A program made the translations under genes and the position numbers. A model generated the notes under the pieces. The model was not told the DNA's origin and did not search any database. It saw nothing but the letters and a program-made list of their open reading frames with translations. A stretch of 64,000 nt of DNA, taken from NCBI RefSeq assembly GCF_037949795.1, contig NZ_CP149934.1, positions 310,001 through 374,000 on the forward strand, read 5' to 3'. Below are positions 8,187 through 16,998 of the stretch, in pieces. This DNA comes from Thioclava sp. GXIMD2076. Its GTDB lineage: Bacteria; Pseudomonadota; Alphaproteobacteria; Rhodobacterales; Rhodobacteraceae. How positions within the stretch are numbered: the stretch's first letter is position 1; each line of letters begins with the position of its first letter.

Positions 8187-9113
8187 TCAGGCCTCGACCG
8201 GTTGTTTTTGAGTGTTTGTCAGGCCGACCTCGTTTGCGATGCGTTTGAGGGTGTGGAGGCCGAGGGTCTGGTAGAGGAGCGGGTTTCGGATATGGGGGTC
8301 CTGCTCTGCCTCGATGACGATCCATCCGTCATAGCCGTTCTGCGCGAGGATCGTGAGAAGCGGCGTGAAGTCGACGGCACCCTCCTGATCGCCGGGCACG
8401 GTGAAGGCGCCGGCCAGCACGCCCTGCAGGAAGGACAGGTTCTCGGCACGGACCTTCGCGGTGATCTCGGGGCGGATATTCTTGGCGTGGAAATGGGCCA
8501 CGCGCGTGATGTGGCGGGCAAGCACTTCCTCGGGATTGCCGCCGCCGAAGGTGCAATGGCCCGCATCGAAGAGAAGATGCGTGGCGGGGCCCGTCGCGGC
8601 CATGAAGGCGTCGATCTCGGCGGGGCTCTCGACCACGGTCCCCATATGGTGGTGATAGGCAAGCCGGATGCCCTGGGTTGCGAGATAGGCGGCGAAGGCT
8701 TCCATCTTGGCGCCGAAAGCGCTCATCTCGGCGGCGCTGAGTTTGGGGCGGTCATTGACCGGCACATCGGGGCGCCCATGGACGGTGTTGGAGCATTCGC
8801 AGACGATGCAGACCTTGCAGCCATTATGTTTGAGCTTGGCCAGATGGGGCTGGACGGCCTCGATCTCCGCCTCGACCGAGCGGGTCAGGAGTTCGGTCGA
8901 ATACCAGCCGGAGATGAAGGCGAGGCCATATCCGGCCAGCAGGGCGCGCAGGGCCTCCGCGTCGTCCTGTGGCCAGCGGTGGCCGTTCTCGATACCGTCG
9001 AAGCCGATGAGGCGGCCCGCCTCCTCGAGGATGCGCGCGGTGGGGATATCCGCGCCGATGGACTGGTCGTCGTCATTGGCCCAGGCGATGGGGTTGGTGC
9101 CGAATTTGATCAT
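8187..9113 (-). CDS. iolE: Myo-inosose-2 dehydratase
   Basis: A 308-residue TIM-barrel enzyme that dehydrates 2-keto-myo-inositol to 3D-(3,5/4)-trihydroxycyclohexane-1,2-dione, the second step of myo-inositol catabolism. Family-specific stretches include GTNPIAWANDDD at the N-terminus, FDGIENGHRWP, SGWYSTELL, AYHHHMGTV, LLFDAGHCTFGG, HFHAKNIRPE and VIEAEQDP. These contain the metal-binding His, Asp and Glu residues. ATG 9113 has AAGGAG upstream; the longer frame to 9152 adds a non-conserved tail. It follows iolD in the same operon across a hairpin-rich 95-bp spacer. Confidence 0.93.
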   Translation of the reverse strand: MIKFGTNPIAWANDDDQSIGADIPTARILEEAGRLIGFDGIENGHRWPQDDAEALRALLAGYGLAFISGWYSTELLTRSVEAEIEAVQPHLAKLKHNGCKVCIVCECSNTVHGRPDVPVNDRPKLSAAEMSAFGAKMEAFAAYLATQGIRLAYHHHMGTVVESPAEIDAFMAATGPATHLLFDAGHCTFGGGNPEEVLARHITRVAHFHAKNIRPEITAKVRAENLSFLQGVLAGAFTVPGDQEGAVDFTPLLTILAQNGYDGWIVIEAEQDPHIRNPLLYQTLGLHTLKRIANEVGLTNTQKQPVEA

Positions 9114-9133
9114 GGGGATCTCCTTATGGGTAG

Positions 9134-9207
9134 GGGCCGCGCTCGGGGGCATCGAACCCCCTCGCGCGGCGCAGGCGTCCCCATCGGGTCCGCCTGCCGC
9201 GCCGGTG
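9134..9207. repeat. Palindromic intergenic element, copy 1 (iolD-iolE spacer)
   Basis: A GC-rich, dyad-rich block containing GGGGGCATCGAACCCCCT, followed by GCGCGGC...AGGCG pairing with CGCCTGCCGCGC. It shares CCGCGC...GGCATCGA.CC.CCT and the closing GCGCCGG/GCGCGCCGG with the block at 11110-11182 on the other side of iolD. Confidence 0.5.
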
Positions 9208-9208
9208 G

Positions 9209-11071
9209 TTAGTTCACGAGCCGTTGTTTGGCGGTATTTTCGAGGTAGCGCTGGTAGGCTGCGGGGCGGTTCGGGGCGTGGCCTGTGGCGGGGACGGCGA
9301 CGTCCCAGAAGTGGCCGGCCTCACCGGCTGTGGTCTCGATGCCGGTGCCGGGGAAGTCTTTCGCGGTGGTGTCGATCACGATGACGGTGGGGATATCGCG
9401 CGTGCGGGCGGCCGCCAGCTGCGCTTCCAGATCCTTGATATCTTTCGCCTTCACCGCATGGGCGCCCATCGAGGCCGCATGCATCACATAATCGATCTGC
9501 GGCTGCGCCTCGATATTGCAGTTCACATACATGTTGTTGAACGGGTTGCCGCCACAGCCCAGCGTCTGCAGCCGGTTGATGCAGCCATAGCCCGCATTAT
9601 CGGTCAGCACCACGGTGAAGGGGATGCGGCGCATGACGGCAGTGGCCAGCTCGGAATTGGCCAGCATATAGGAGCCATCGCCCACAAAGCAGATCACCTC
9701 GCGGTCGGGGTTCGCGAGCTTCAGCCCCATCCCGCCCGCGACCTCGTAGCCCATGCAGCTATAGCCGTATTCCATGTGATAGCCGCCTTGAGTGGGCTGC
9801 CAGAGGAGCTTCAGCGCGCCCGGCATGGTGCCAGCGGCACACATCACAACGGCCTCGGGGGCCGCGCGCTGCACCGCGCCGATCACCTCCGCATCGAGCG
9901 GCAGCTCGCCCGCGCCCCGCTCCTCCGAGCGGTCGCGGCAGTGATGGGTCACGGCCTTCAGCCAATCCTCGCGCGCGCCCTGATCGGCATCCTCGGCGCG
10001 GTAGGCGCCGAGGCCTTCGGTCAGCGCTTCGAGCGCCACTTTCGCATCGGCCATCAGGGGCTCGGCGCCGTGCTTCATGGCATCATAAGCGGCCACGTTG
10101 ATCGAGAGGAGTTTCGCTTGCGGGTTCGCAAAGAGCGTGCGCGAGCCGGTGGTGAAGTCCTGCAGGCGCGTGCCCACACCGATCACCAGATCGGCGCGCT
10201 GGCTTGCGGCATTGGCCGCCGCCGAGCCGTCGACGCCGCTCGCCCCGAAGTTCATCGGGTGGAATTGCGAGAGCGCCGATTTGCCCGCCTGCGTCTCGAC
10301 CACGGGGATGTTGTGGCGGCTGGCGAATTCGGCCAGCGTGGCCTCGGCCTGCGAGTAGATCACCCCGCCACCGGCCACGATCACCGGGGCCTTGGCCGCA
10401 CGGATCATCGCGATGGCCTGCTCCAGCTCGCGCGCATCGGGCGCGGGGCGGCGGATATGCCAGGTGCGGGGCGTGAAGAACGCTTCGGGGTAATCGAAGG
10501 CTTCCGATTGCACATCCTGACAGAAGGCCAGCGTGACAGGGCCTGCCGAGGCAGGATCGGTCATCGTGGCCAATGCGCGGGGCAGCGCCGTCAGGAGATG
10601 CTCGGGCCGCGTGATCCGGTCATAATAGCGCGAGACAGGGCGCAGGCAGTCATTGGCCGAGATCGTGCCATCCTCGAAGCCCTCGACCTGCTGGAGCACC
10701 GGATCGGGGCGGCGATTGGCGAAGACATCGCCCGGGATCAGAAGGATCGGCAGACGGTTCACATGCGCCAGCGCCGCCGCGGTGACGAGGTTCGTCGAGC
10801 CCGGCCCGATCGAGGAGGTCACCGCATGCGCGCGGGTGCGGCCCATGCCCTTGGTATAGGCCAGACCCGCATGCGCCATGGTCTGCTCGTTCTGGCCGCG
10901 CCAGGTCGGGAAGGCCTCGCCGATCTCCTCGAGCGCCTGACCCAGACCCGCCACATTGCCATGGCCGAAGATCGCCCAGATCCCCTCGATATACCGTTCG
11001 CCCTCGGGCGTCAGCTGAACGCTCAGCCATTTTACCATGGCCTGTGCGGCCGTCATGCGGATCGTGCCCAT
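9209..11071 (-). CDS. iolD: 3D-(3,5/4)-trihydroxycyclohexane-1,2-dione hydrolase
   Basis: A 620-residue thiamine-diphosphate enzyme that opens the inositol ring, the third step of the pathway, giving 5-deoxy-glucuronate. It has the three-domain acetolactate-synthase-like layout. The N-terminal pyrimidine-binding domain includes GHGNVAGLGQAL and the activating Glu near EEIGEAF. A central nucleotide-like domain follows. The C-terminal diphosphate domain carries VGDGSYMLANSELATAVMRR...DNAGYGCINRLQ. Length is typical for IolD. ATG 11071 has GGAAGAAGAG upstream. It sits between iolC and iolE in a minus-strand operon, and both flanking spacers hold related palindromic repeats. Confidence 0.95.
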   Translation of the reverse strand: MGTIRMTAAQAMVKWLSVQLTPEGERYIEGIWAIFGHGNVAGLGQALEEIGEAFPTWRGQNEQTMAHAGLAYTKGMGRTRAHAVTSSIGPGSTNLVTAAALAHVNRLPILLIPGDVFANRRPDPVLQQVEGFEDGTISANDCLRPVSRYYDRITRPEHLLTALPRALATMTDPASAGPVTLAFCQDVQSEAFDYPEAFFTPRTWHIRRPAPDARELEQAIAMIRAAKAPVIVAGGGVIYSQAEATLAEFASRHNIPVVETQAGKSALSQFHPMNFGASGVDGSAAANAASQRADLVIGVGTRLQDFTTGSRTLFANPQAKLLSINVAAYDAMKHGAEPLMADAKVALEALTEGLGAYRAEDADQGAREDWLKAVTHHCRDRSEERGAGELPLDAEVIGAVQRAAPEAVVMCAAGTMPGALKLLWQPTQGGYHMEYGYSCMGYEVAGGMGLKLANPDREVICFVGDGSYMLANSELATAVMRRIPFTVVLTDNAGYGCINRLQTLGCGGNPFNNMYVNCNIEAQPQIDYVMHAASMGAHAVKAKDIKDLEAQLAAARTRDIPTVIVIDTTAKDFPGTGIETTAGEAGHFWDVAVPATGHAPNRPAAYQRYLENTAKQRLVN

Positions 11072-11109
11072 ACTCTTCTTCCTTTGTTATACGCCCCGCC
11101 CTGTGGGGG

Positions 11110-11182
11110 GCCGCGCCCTTGGCGGCATCGAGCCACCTGCGGGCGCGCATCGCGGGCTGCGCCCGCGATGGGGCGCGCCGGT
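11110..11182. repeat. Palindromic intergenic element, copy 2 (iolC-iolD spacer)
   Basis: Contains GGCGGCATCGAGCCACCT, then a perfect stem ATCGCGGGC/GCCCGCGAT with a TGC loop, enclosed by GCGCGC/GCGCGC-type arms. It resembles the block at 9134-9207. Such structures can stabilise or segment polycistronic mRNA. Confidence 0.5.
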
Positions 11183-11190
11183 CCTTTCGA

Positions 11191-13116
11191 TTATTCGGCA
11201 GCCACAGAGGTCGCTGCCGCGCGGGCCTTGTCCCAGATCCCGGCCAGACGGGTGTAGCGCGTGGCCATCTCGGCAACCGCCTCCTCGTCATCCATCCGCC
11301 CCGCCAGCCAGTCGCGCGCCACCGACCCGAAGATCGTCCGGCCCACGGCAAAGCCTTTCACCAGCGGGAAGCCTGCGGCCACCTCGAAGCTTGCCGCCAG
11401 TTCCGCCTCCGGCGCATCCAGCCCCAGAACCACGATCCCGCGGGTGTGGCGGTCATGCTCCTCGATGGCATCGCAGGCCTTGGCCCATCCGGTCTGCGAT
11501 GCCATCGGCTCCAGCTTCCACCAGTCGGGATAGATCCCTTCCGCATAGAACCGCCGGATCAGGATAGCCGTGGTGTCATCGGTCACCGCAGCCACCTTGG
11601 AGGGGATGATCTCGAGGAGGAACTCGAGATTGTTGCGGCGCGAAGCCGCGTAGAGTTTCTTGACGCTGTCGAGCTGCCAGGCCCAGGTCTGCGCATCGTC
11701 ATCGGGATGGCAGAACACCAGAACCTTCACCACATTCTCGCGCGCCCATTCCTTCAGGCCACCGCAATCATCGCCCAGTTCCGGCTCCAGCGTCAGCGGA
11801 CGGGAACCAGGCCATTCGCAGGGACGCCCGATCCACAGGCCCGTGCCGGAGGCCGCATGCAGCGCATGCCGCCCGATGCGGTTGTCGCACAGGATCCCAT
11901 AGCCCGGACGGCCATCCTGCACCTTGAGTGCGGCCTCGAGGCACAGCTCCTTGAAGGCCCCGCCTTTTTTCAGCGTATAGCCCTCCATCTCCTCGAGCTG
12001 CATCCGGTGATCGAAGGCGAACACCCGCATCTCGGAGAAGTCGCCGCCATGGCTGCGATGGCGGTTGGTCGCCCAGTGGATCTGCTCGAGCTCGGCATCA
12101 TTGCGCAGATCGGGCTGGATCACGCCGCGGCTCAGGAAGAACTCCAGCTCCTCGAGCGAGGGATAGGCCGGCGTGCAGCCATGGCGCGAGACCGCAAAGG
12201 CCCCGCAGGCATTGGCATATTCGAGCGCCTTCGGCCAGGTCTCGCCATCGAGCCAGCCCTTCAGGAGGCCGGAGAAGAACCCGTCGCCCGCGCCCAGCAC
12301 ATTGAACACCTCGATCGGGAAGCCCGGGCCCGTCTGGCCCTCGTCAAGGCTCTCGGGGATCGCGCCTTCAAAGGCCGCAGCCCCCGCCGCCCCGCGTTTG
12401 CAGATCAGCGTCGCATTCGACACCGCCCGCACCGCCTTGAGCGCCGCGATCGTATCCGTCGTGCCGCCCGCAATGTGGAACTCTTCCTCGGTGCCCACGA
12501 TCAGGTCAAAATAATGCAGGCTCTTTTGCAGCTTGGCCGTCACCTCGGCGCTTTCCACAAAGCGGCTCTCGCCATCGCCATGGCCCGCAACCCCCCAGAG
12601 ATTGGGGCGGTAATCGATATCGAGCGCCGTCTGCGCACCATGTTTGCGCGCCAGCGCCAGCGCTTTCAGCGTCGCCGCTTCCGTCTTGGGGTTCGACAGA
12701 TGCGTGCCGGTCGCCACCACCGAGCGCGTGCGCCCGATCAGATCTTCCGAGATGTCATCCTCGCACAGCGCCATATCCGCGCAGTTCTCGCGGTAGAAGA
12801 TCAGCGGGAACTGCTCCTCGTCGCGGATCCCCAGAATCACCAGCGCCGTCAGACGCTCGGGATCCGTGGTCACACCCGCCACATCCACACCGTGGCGCAC
12901 CAGCTCCTCGCGGATGAACCGCCCCATATGCTCGTCGCCAACCCGCGTGATCAGCCCAGAGTTCAACCCAAGACGCGCCGTCCCGCAGGCGATATTCGTC
13001 GGAGACCCGCCAATATATTTCTCAAATGACCCCATATCCTCCAAACGACCCCCAACCTGCGAGCCGTAAAGGTCAACGCCAGCGCGACCAATCGTAATTA
13101 CATCCAATGGTTTCAT
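11191..13116 (-). CDS. iolC: Bifunctional 5-dehydro-2-deoxygluconokinase / 2-deoxy-5-keto-gluconate-6-phosphate aldolase
   Basis: A 641-residue fusion. Residues 1 to about 325 are a PfkB-type sugar kinase (GGSPTNIACGTARLG; catalytic NVLGAGDGFFSGLLKG). This half phosphorylates 2-deoxy-5-keto-gluconate. From about residue 345 the protein matches the DUF2090/IolC-associated aldolase domain (FAFDHRMQLEEME, GILCDNRIGRHAL, LEIIPSK, GIVVLGLDAPEAEL, GFAVGRTIFG), which should cleave the phosphate to dihydroxyacetone phosphate and malonic semialdehyde. This fused form is common in proteobacteria. It heads the catabolic block upstream of iolD, and a GGACGG ribosome site precedes ATG 13116. Confidence 0.93.
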   Translation of the reverse strand: MKPLDVITIGRAGVDLYGSQVGGRLEDMGSFEKYIGGSPTNIACGTARLGLNSGLITRVGDEHMGRFIREELVRHGVDVAGVTTDPERLTALVILGIRDEEQFPLIFYRENCADMALCEDDISEDLIGRTRSVVATGTHLSNPKTEAATLKALALARKHGAQTALDIDYRPNLWGVAGHGDGESRFVESAEVTAKLQKSLHYFDLIVGTEEEFHIAGGTTDTIAALKAVRAVSNATLICKRGAAGAAAFEGAIPESLDEGQTGPGFPIEVFNVLGAGDGFFSGLLKGWLDGETWPKALEYANACGAFAVSRHGCTPAYPSLEELEFFLSRGVIQPDLRNDAELEQIHWATNRHRSHGGDFSEMRVFAFDHRMQLEEMEGYTLKKGGAFKELCLEAALKVQDGRPGYGILCDNRIGRHALHAASGTGLWIGRPCEWPGSRPLTLEPELGDDCGGLKEWARENVVKVLVFCHPDDDAQTWAWQLDSVKKLYAASRRNNLEFLLEIIPSKVAAVTDDTTAILIRRFYAEGIYPDWWKLEPMASQTGWAKACDAIEEHDRHTRGIVVLGLDAPEAELAASFEVAAGFPLVKGFAVGRTIFGSVARDWLAGRMDDEEAVAEMATRYTRLAGIWDKARAAATSVAAE

Positions 13117-13213
13117 AATGTCCGTCCAATTCTTGCAGGGCGCTGGTGAGGCCCCTAGGCCGACCGGAAGACCACGCTTCCGACCGGGCTTTTACCTGCG
13201 GTGATACCGCGTT

Positions 13214-14014
13214 TCAGGCATCCGCGGCGGCGACTGCCTCGCGCATATAGGCAAGGCTCGCCGCGATTTCCGCTTCGGGATCCTTGGCCAGATGCACCTC
13301 CTCCGCGAAAGGCTCGACGGAGAAGGCTCCCTGATAGCCAAGCTCGATCAGCTTGCGGATCTGGGCGATATTTTCGAGCCGGTCCGCGCCATCGACATGC
13401 ACCCGATGCGCATCGAGCATATCCTCGACGGCCACCTCCGGATCGGTCACGCCCGACAGATGCACCAGACCGGTCATTTCGGGGAAGAACTCGGTCTCGG
13501 AGGCCAGATGATGGTGGAAGGTGTCATGCATCAGTTTGTAGGTGCCCATGCCATCCGCCGCCTCGATGGCCTTGACCGCCACCGATTTCAGACGCAGCGA
13601 GGAGACCGGAAAGCCCAGCGGCTCGACAAGCCCCGTGAGGCCGCGCGCCTCGAGCACCGGTTTCATGGCCTGGAGCGCCGCGACGGTGTCCTCGAAGGAG
13701 ACCGGCGTGCCGTCATTGAGCGGGCACATCACCAGCGCCTTGGCCCCGCAGGAGGCGGCATAATCGGCCATCGCCTCGGCACGGGCAGGCAGGTCGCCCG
13801 ACCAGACATTGAACGGATAGAGCGCGTTGATCGAGAGGATCGTGATCCAGTATTCCTCGGCCAGCGCCCGCACCTCGGCGGGGGCCATCGTGCCCAGGAT
13901 ATCGGGAATGTCGTTACGGATCTCGACCTCGGTCACGCCCTGACGGCGGCACAGCGCAAAGAATTCGGCCAGCGACAGTTTCGGTGTGCAGATATGATTG
14001 AGTGCAAAACGCAT
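13214..14014 (-). CDS. iolI: 2-keto-myo-inositol isomerase-like TIM barrel
   Basis: A 266-residue xylose-isomerase-like TIM barrel. LSINALYPFNVW, VMCPLND, VEPLGFPVSSLRL, LMHDTFHHHLA and FSVEPFAEEVH parallel B. subtilis IolI, which interconverts 2-keto-myo-inositol and 1-keto-D-chiro-inositol. Metal ligands Glu, Asp-x-x-His, His and Glu are visible. ATG 14014 has AAGGTGAG upstream; the longer frame to 14143 overlaps iolG and is low-complexity. It is located 22 bp after the second iolG, inside the inositol operon. Exact isomer specificity is inferred. Confidence 0.8.
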   Translation of the reverse strand: MRFALNHICTPKLSLAEFFALCRRQGVTEVEIRNDIPDILGTMAPAEVRALAEEYWITILSINALYPFNVWSGDLPARAEAMADYAASCGAKALVMCPLNDGTPVSFEDTVAALQAMKPVLEARGLTGLVEPLGFPVSSLRLKSVAVKAIEAADGMGTYKLMHDTFHHHLASETEFFPEMTGLVHLSGVTDPEVAVEDMLDAHRVHVDGADRLENIAQIRKLIELGYQGAFSVEPFAEEVHLAKDPEAEIAASLAYMREAVAAADA

Positions 14015-14036
14015 GATCTCACCTTTGGCAAAGGGT

Positions 14037-15047
14037 TCAGTTATAGAGAGCGGGGCGGGTTGGCAGGGTGATCGGGATGATCGTGCCCTCGTTATCCTGT
14101 GCGGTGACGCAGGCATCGGAGGTGATCGCCGCGACATAGCCATCCCATGCAGAGGGTCCCGAGGCGGTGCCCGCCTGCGCGGCCGCGATGAAGTCCTTCA
14201 GCTCGACATCATAGCTCGCGACGAAACGGTCCTTCCAGTCGGTCAGGATATCGTTCTTCAGCTCGGCACCCAGACGCTTGGTGATGGCCATCGGCTCGGG
14301 CAGATTGGCAAGCCCCTCCTCGCCCACGACCTGACACTGGATGTCATAGCCATAGGTGCAATTCACGAAGACCTCGACATCGATCCGCACGCCTTTGGCC
14401 GTTTCCAGCAGAACCACCTGCGGATCGCGCAGCTTGGCATGGGCTTTGGAGGAGACCCGCGGGAACACCACCTGCGCCGAGACATAGTCATCATCCAGCA
14501 GCCAGCGCAGCACATCGATCTCGTGGATCAGCGTGTCATGGATCGCCATCGGCGTCAGATAGGCTTCGGGCACGGACGGGTTGCGATGGGCGGCATGGAC
14601 CATCAGCGGTGTGCCGATCTGGGTGTCGACCACTTCCTTGAGCATCCGGTAGCCCGCATCATAGCGGCGCATGAACCCGACCTGCACGAGGCGCTTTCCA
14701 TGCGCCACTTCCGCATCGACGATGCGCTTGGCCCCCTCGGCGGTCGTGGCCAGCGGCTTCTCGCAGAAACAGGGTTTGCCCGCGGCAATCGCGGCCAGAA
14801 CATAGGCCTCATGGGTCGAGCCTGTCGAGGTGACGAGGATGGCGTCCACATCCGCAGCTGCGATCAGCTCCTCGCCCGTGGCATAGACGGTGGCTTCGGG
14901 CGCGAGATCGGCCTGCGCGGCGCAAGCCGCATCGAAACTGTAATCGGCCAGCGCCACCATTTCGGCCCCTGCCAGAACCTGTTGCAGACGGCGCGTATGA
15001 TCGCGCCCGATCATGCCGGTGCCGATAACACCTACTCTTACGGTCAT
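14037..15047 (-). CDS. iolG: Inositol 2-dehydrogenase (second IolG-like copy)
   Basis: A 336-residue Gfo/Idh/MocA dehydrogenase. [16 protein letters not shown] forms the NAD-binding turn, [10 protein letters not shown] holds the catalytic Lys, and [10 protein letters not shown] plus [15 protein letters not shown] are the substrate-domain signatures of inositol dehydrogenases. The ribosome site AAGGAT precedes ATG 15047. It starts 14 bp after the TIM-barrel gene and is followed by iolI, iolC, iolD and iolE. Because it is embedded in the main operon it is the better candidate for the housekeeping myo-inositol dehydrogenase; the copy at 5802-6815 may be specialised. Confidence 0.9.
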   Translation of the reverse strand: MTVRVGVIGTGMIGRDHTRRLQQVLAGAEMVALADYSFDAACAAQADLAPEATVYATGEELIAAADVDAILVTSTGSTHEAYVLAAIAAGKPCFCEKPLATTAEGAKRIVDAEVAHGKRLVQVGFMRRYDAGYRMLKEVVDTQIGTPLMVHAAHRNPSVPEAYLTPMAIHDTLIHEIDVLRWLLDDDYVSAQVVFPRVSSKAHAKLRDPQVVLLETAKGVRIDVEVFVNCTYGYDIQCQVVGEEGLANLPEPMAITKRLGAELKNDILTDWKDRFVASYDVELKDFIAAAQAGTASGPSAWDGYVAAITSDACVTAQDNEGTIIPITLPTRPALYN

Positions 15048-15061
15048 AGGATTGATCCTTA

Positions 15062-15955
15062 TCAGAAATATTTCGCGATATAGCTTTTGGTCGAGGCCAG
15101 CATGGAGGCGGCGCTCGCCTCGGCGCGGTCCTCCCAGGCAAAGACGCAATTCGACAGCACACCGTCGAACTCCATATCGGCCAGTGTCTTGAAGAAGAGA
15201 TCCCAGTCGATCTCGCCCTGCCCGATATCCAGATGCTGGTGCACCCGCACCTTGGATTCCGGCGGGTTCACGATATAGCGCAGCTCCGACGACTTGTTAT
15301 GGTCATAGGTGTCGGCCAGACGCACATGGACCAGATGGCCCGCCGTGGCGCGCAGGTTCGCTTCCATATCGGGGCCGTAGAAGAAGGTATGCGGCGCGAT
15401 GAAAGACGCCTTCACCGCGGGCGAATTGATCGTCTTGATGATATTGATGGCCGGCGCGATCTCCTCGAGCCAGTCTTCGGGATGGGCTTCCAGCGACAGC
15501 GTCAGCCCCTCCCGCTCGAGGATCGGCACGAGGATATCCATCGCGCGGAAGAACTGCATCTCGCAGGTCTCGGGGCGGTGCACGCCCGAACGGTCATTCA
15601 GCGAGCGGTTGGGCGAGCCTCCGCGGCCGAATTCGGAGACGAACATCGGGCAGTCCATCTCGATCGCGATCTCGATGGCGCGTTTCCAGTTGTCGATCGC
15701 GTTCTCCCATTCATCGGGATAGGGGCTGGCCCAGCGATACATCGGCTGCAGCGTCGCCAGACCCACGCCATGGTCCTTCAGCGCTTTTTTGAAGCTGGCA
15801 ATCCGCTCGGGATAGACCTTGGGGCGCGTCCACCAGGACAGGAAATCGGGGCGCGGCGAGAGTTCGATATAATCGTAACCCAGCTCGGCGGTCTTGCGGC
15901 AGGTCTCCTCCAGCGAAAGATGGCGGATCATATGCGGGTCTAGCGTATGTTTCAT
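15062..15955 (-). CDS. Sugar-phosphate isomerase/epimerase family TIM barrel
   Basis: A 297-residue TIM barrel of the xylose-isomerase-like/AP-endonuclease-2 fold ([76 protein letters not shown]). ATG 15955 has GGAG upstream. It is the first enzyme gene after the transporter block in the inositol operon. Such proteins often epimerise keto-inositols or keto-sugars. The long insertion around residues 105-130 and the TYDHN segment distinguish it from IolE and IolI. The reaction is unknown. Confidence 0.78.
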   Translation of the reverse strand: MKHTLDPHMIRHLSLEETCRKTAELGYDYIELSPRPDFLSWWTRPKVYPERIASFKKALKDHGVGLATLQPMYRWASPYPDEWENAIDNWKRAIEIAIEMDCPMFVSEFGRGGSPNRSLNDRSGVHRPETCEMQFFRAMDILVPILEREGLTLSLEAHPEDWLEEIAPAINIIKTINSPAVKASFIAPHTFFYGPDMEANLRATAGHLVHVRLADTYDHNKSSELRYIVNPPESKVRVHQHLDIGQGEIDWDLFFKTLADMEFDGVLSNCVFAWEDRAEASAASMLASTKSYIAKYF

Positions 15956-15973
15956 GAAAACTCCGGTCGTCTT

Positions 15974-15994
15974 GTGGCGGGCAGGCCCCGCCAC
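15974..15994. terminator. Intercistronic hairpin after second binding-protein gene
   Basis: Perfect 8-bp stem GTGGCGGG/CCCGCCAC with a 5-nt loop, 6 bp past the binding-protein stop on the minus strand. There is no T-run, so it is more likely an mRNA-stabilising or partial-termination element. Confidence 0.55.
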
Positions 15995-16000
15995 GCTGTG

Positions 16001-16927
16001 TCAGTTATACTGGTCGAGCGTGTCGGGGGTGACGGGCTCGAACGGCACCCAGATATTGCCCTCGACACTCTGGCCCGCGGCCATGTCGAGCGCGGTCTGC
16101 AACGTCACCTGCCCCTGTTTCGTCGCGTTCTGGAACACGGTCACATCCAGATCGCCCGCGCGCATCGCGGCCAGCCCGTCGGGCGTGGCATCGATACCGG
16201 CCACCACGATCCGGTCCATATCGGCCCCTGCCGCGCGCAGCGACTGGATCGCCCCGATCGCCATCTCGTCATTATTCGAGATGATCGCATCGAAGGGGAT
16301 GCCCGCCGTCAGCCAGTTGGTGGTCAGATCCGCGCCTTGGGTGCGGTTCCAGTTGCCCACCTGCTTGTCGACGATCTCCATCCCGTCACAGGGGGCTTGG
16401 GAGATCACCTCCTCGATGTCGCGGGTGCGCACCATCGAGGCCTCGTTCTCCAGAGGGCCCATCAGCACCAGCACCTTGCCCTTCCCCCCCAGCATCTCGC
16501 AGACGGCCCTTGTCTGCATGGTGCCCGACTGTTTCTCGTCGGAGCCCACGAAGGAGGCGCCTTCGGGCATGTTCTCATGCTCGGCGGGCGGGTGGTTGAC
16601 ATAGACGATGGGGATGCCCGCATCGCGCGCGACCGCCGTCATCGCGGGCGTGGCCGCCCCATCCACCGGATTGACGATGATCGCATCGACGCCATTGGCC
16701 ACCATGTTCTGCACCTGATTGAGCTGGCGGGCCACATCGAGCTGGGCATCCTCGACCGAGAGCGTCAGATCGGAATGGGTCGCGGCCTCGCTGCGGATAC
16801 CGTCCAGCAGGATGGTGAGGAAGGGGTTGTCGAAACTGGTCATCGACACACCCACGGTTGTCTCGGCATGGGCCATCCCCGCCGTCAGGGCAGTGCCTAG
16901 CGCGAGGGCTGCAAGTCTGGTCTTCAT
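16001..16927 (-). CDS. Sugar/inositol ABC transporter periplasmic binding protein (copy 2)
   Basis: A 308-residue ribose-type (cluster B) binding protein. Signal peptide residues 1-21 (MKTRLAALALGTALTAGMAHA); mature part begins [59 protein letters not shown] and VAGIDATPDGLAAM line the ligand cleft as in myo-inositol binding proteins. It shares its whole framework with the binding protein at 19637-20581, and both appear to feed the single permease/ATPase between them. Ligand: myo-inositol or an isomer, inferred from the operon. Confidence 0.9.
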   Translation of the reverse strand: MKTRLAALALGTALTAGMAHAETTVGVSMTSFDNPFLTILLDGIRSEAATHSDLTLSVEDAQLDVARQLNQVQNMVANGVDAIIVNPVDGAATPAMTAVARDAGIPIVYVNHPPAEHENMPEGASFVGSDEKQSGTMQTRAVCEMLGGKGKVLVLMGPLENEASMVRTRDIEEVISQAPCDGMEIVDKQVGNWNRTQGADLTTNWLTAGIPFDAIISNNDEMAIGAIQSLRAAGADMDRIVVAGIDATPDGLAAMRAGDLDVTVFQNATKQGQVTLQTALDMAAGQSVEGNIWVPFEPVTPDTLDQYN

Positions 16928-16967
16928 TGTCTCTCTCCCGTTGATAGATAATCGTCATGGCTCACAC

Positions 16968-16988
16968 GGGGCGGCCTCTCGCCGCCCC
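16968..16988. terminator. Intercistronic hairpin between permease and second binding protein
   Basis: Perfect 8-bp stem GGGGCGGC/GCCGCCCC with loop CTCTC, 10 bp downstream of the permease stop on the minus strand. It probably modulates relative expression within the transporter operon. Confidence 0.55.
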
Positions 16989-16998
16989 GCGGGGGAGG

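Noticed and set aside
9224..11257. 677-residue open frame on the plus strand
   Set aside because: Antisense to iolD, which has full ThDP-enzyme motifs. The plus frame is His/Arg/Gly-rich with no domain, a common by-product of GC-rich coding DNA.
11044..13029. 661-residue open frame on the plus strand
   Set aside because: Antisense shadow of the iolC-aldolase fusion; low-complexity Arg/His composition and no ribosome site.
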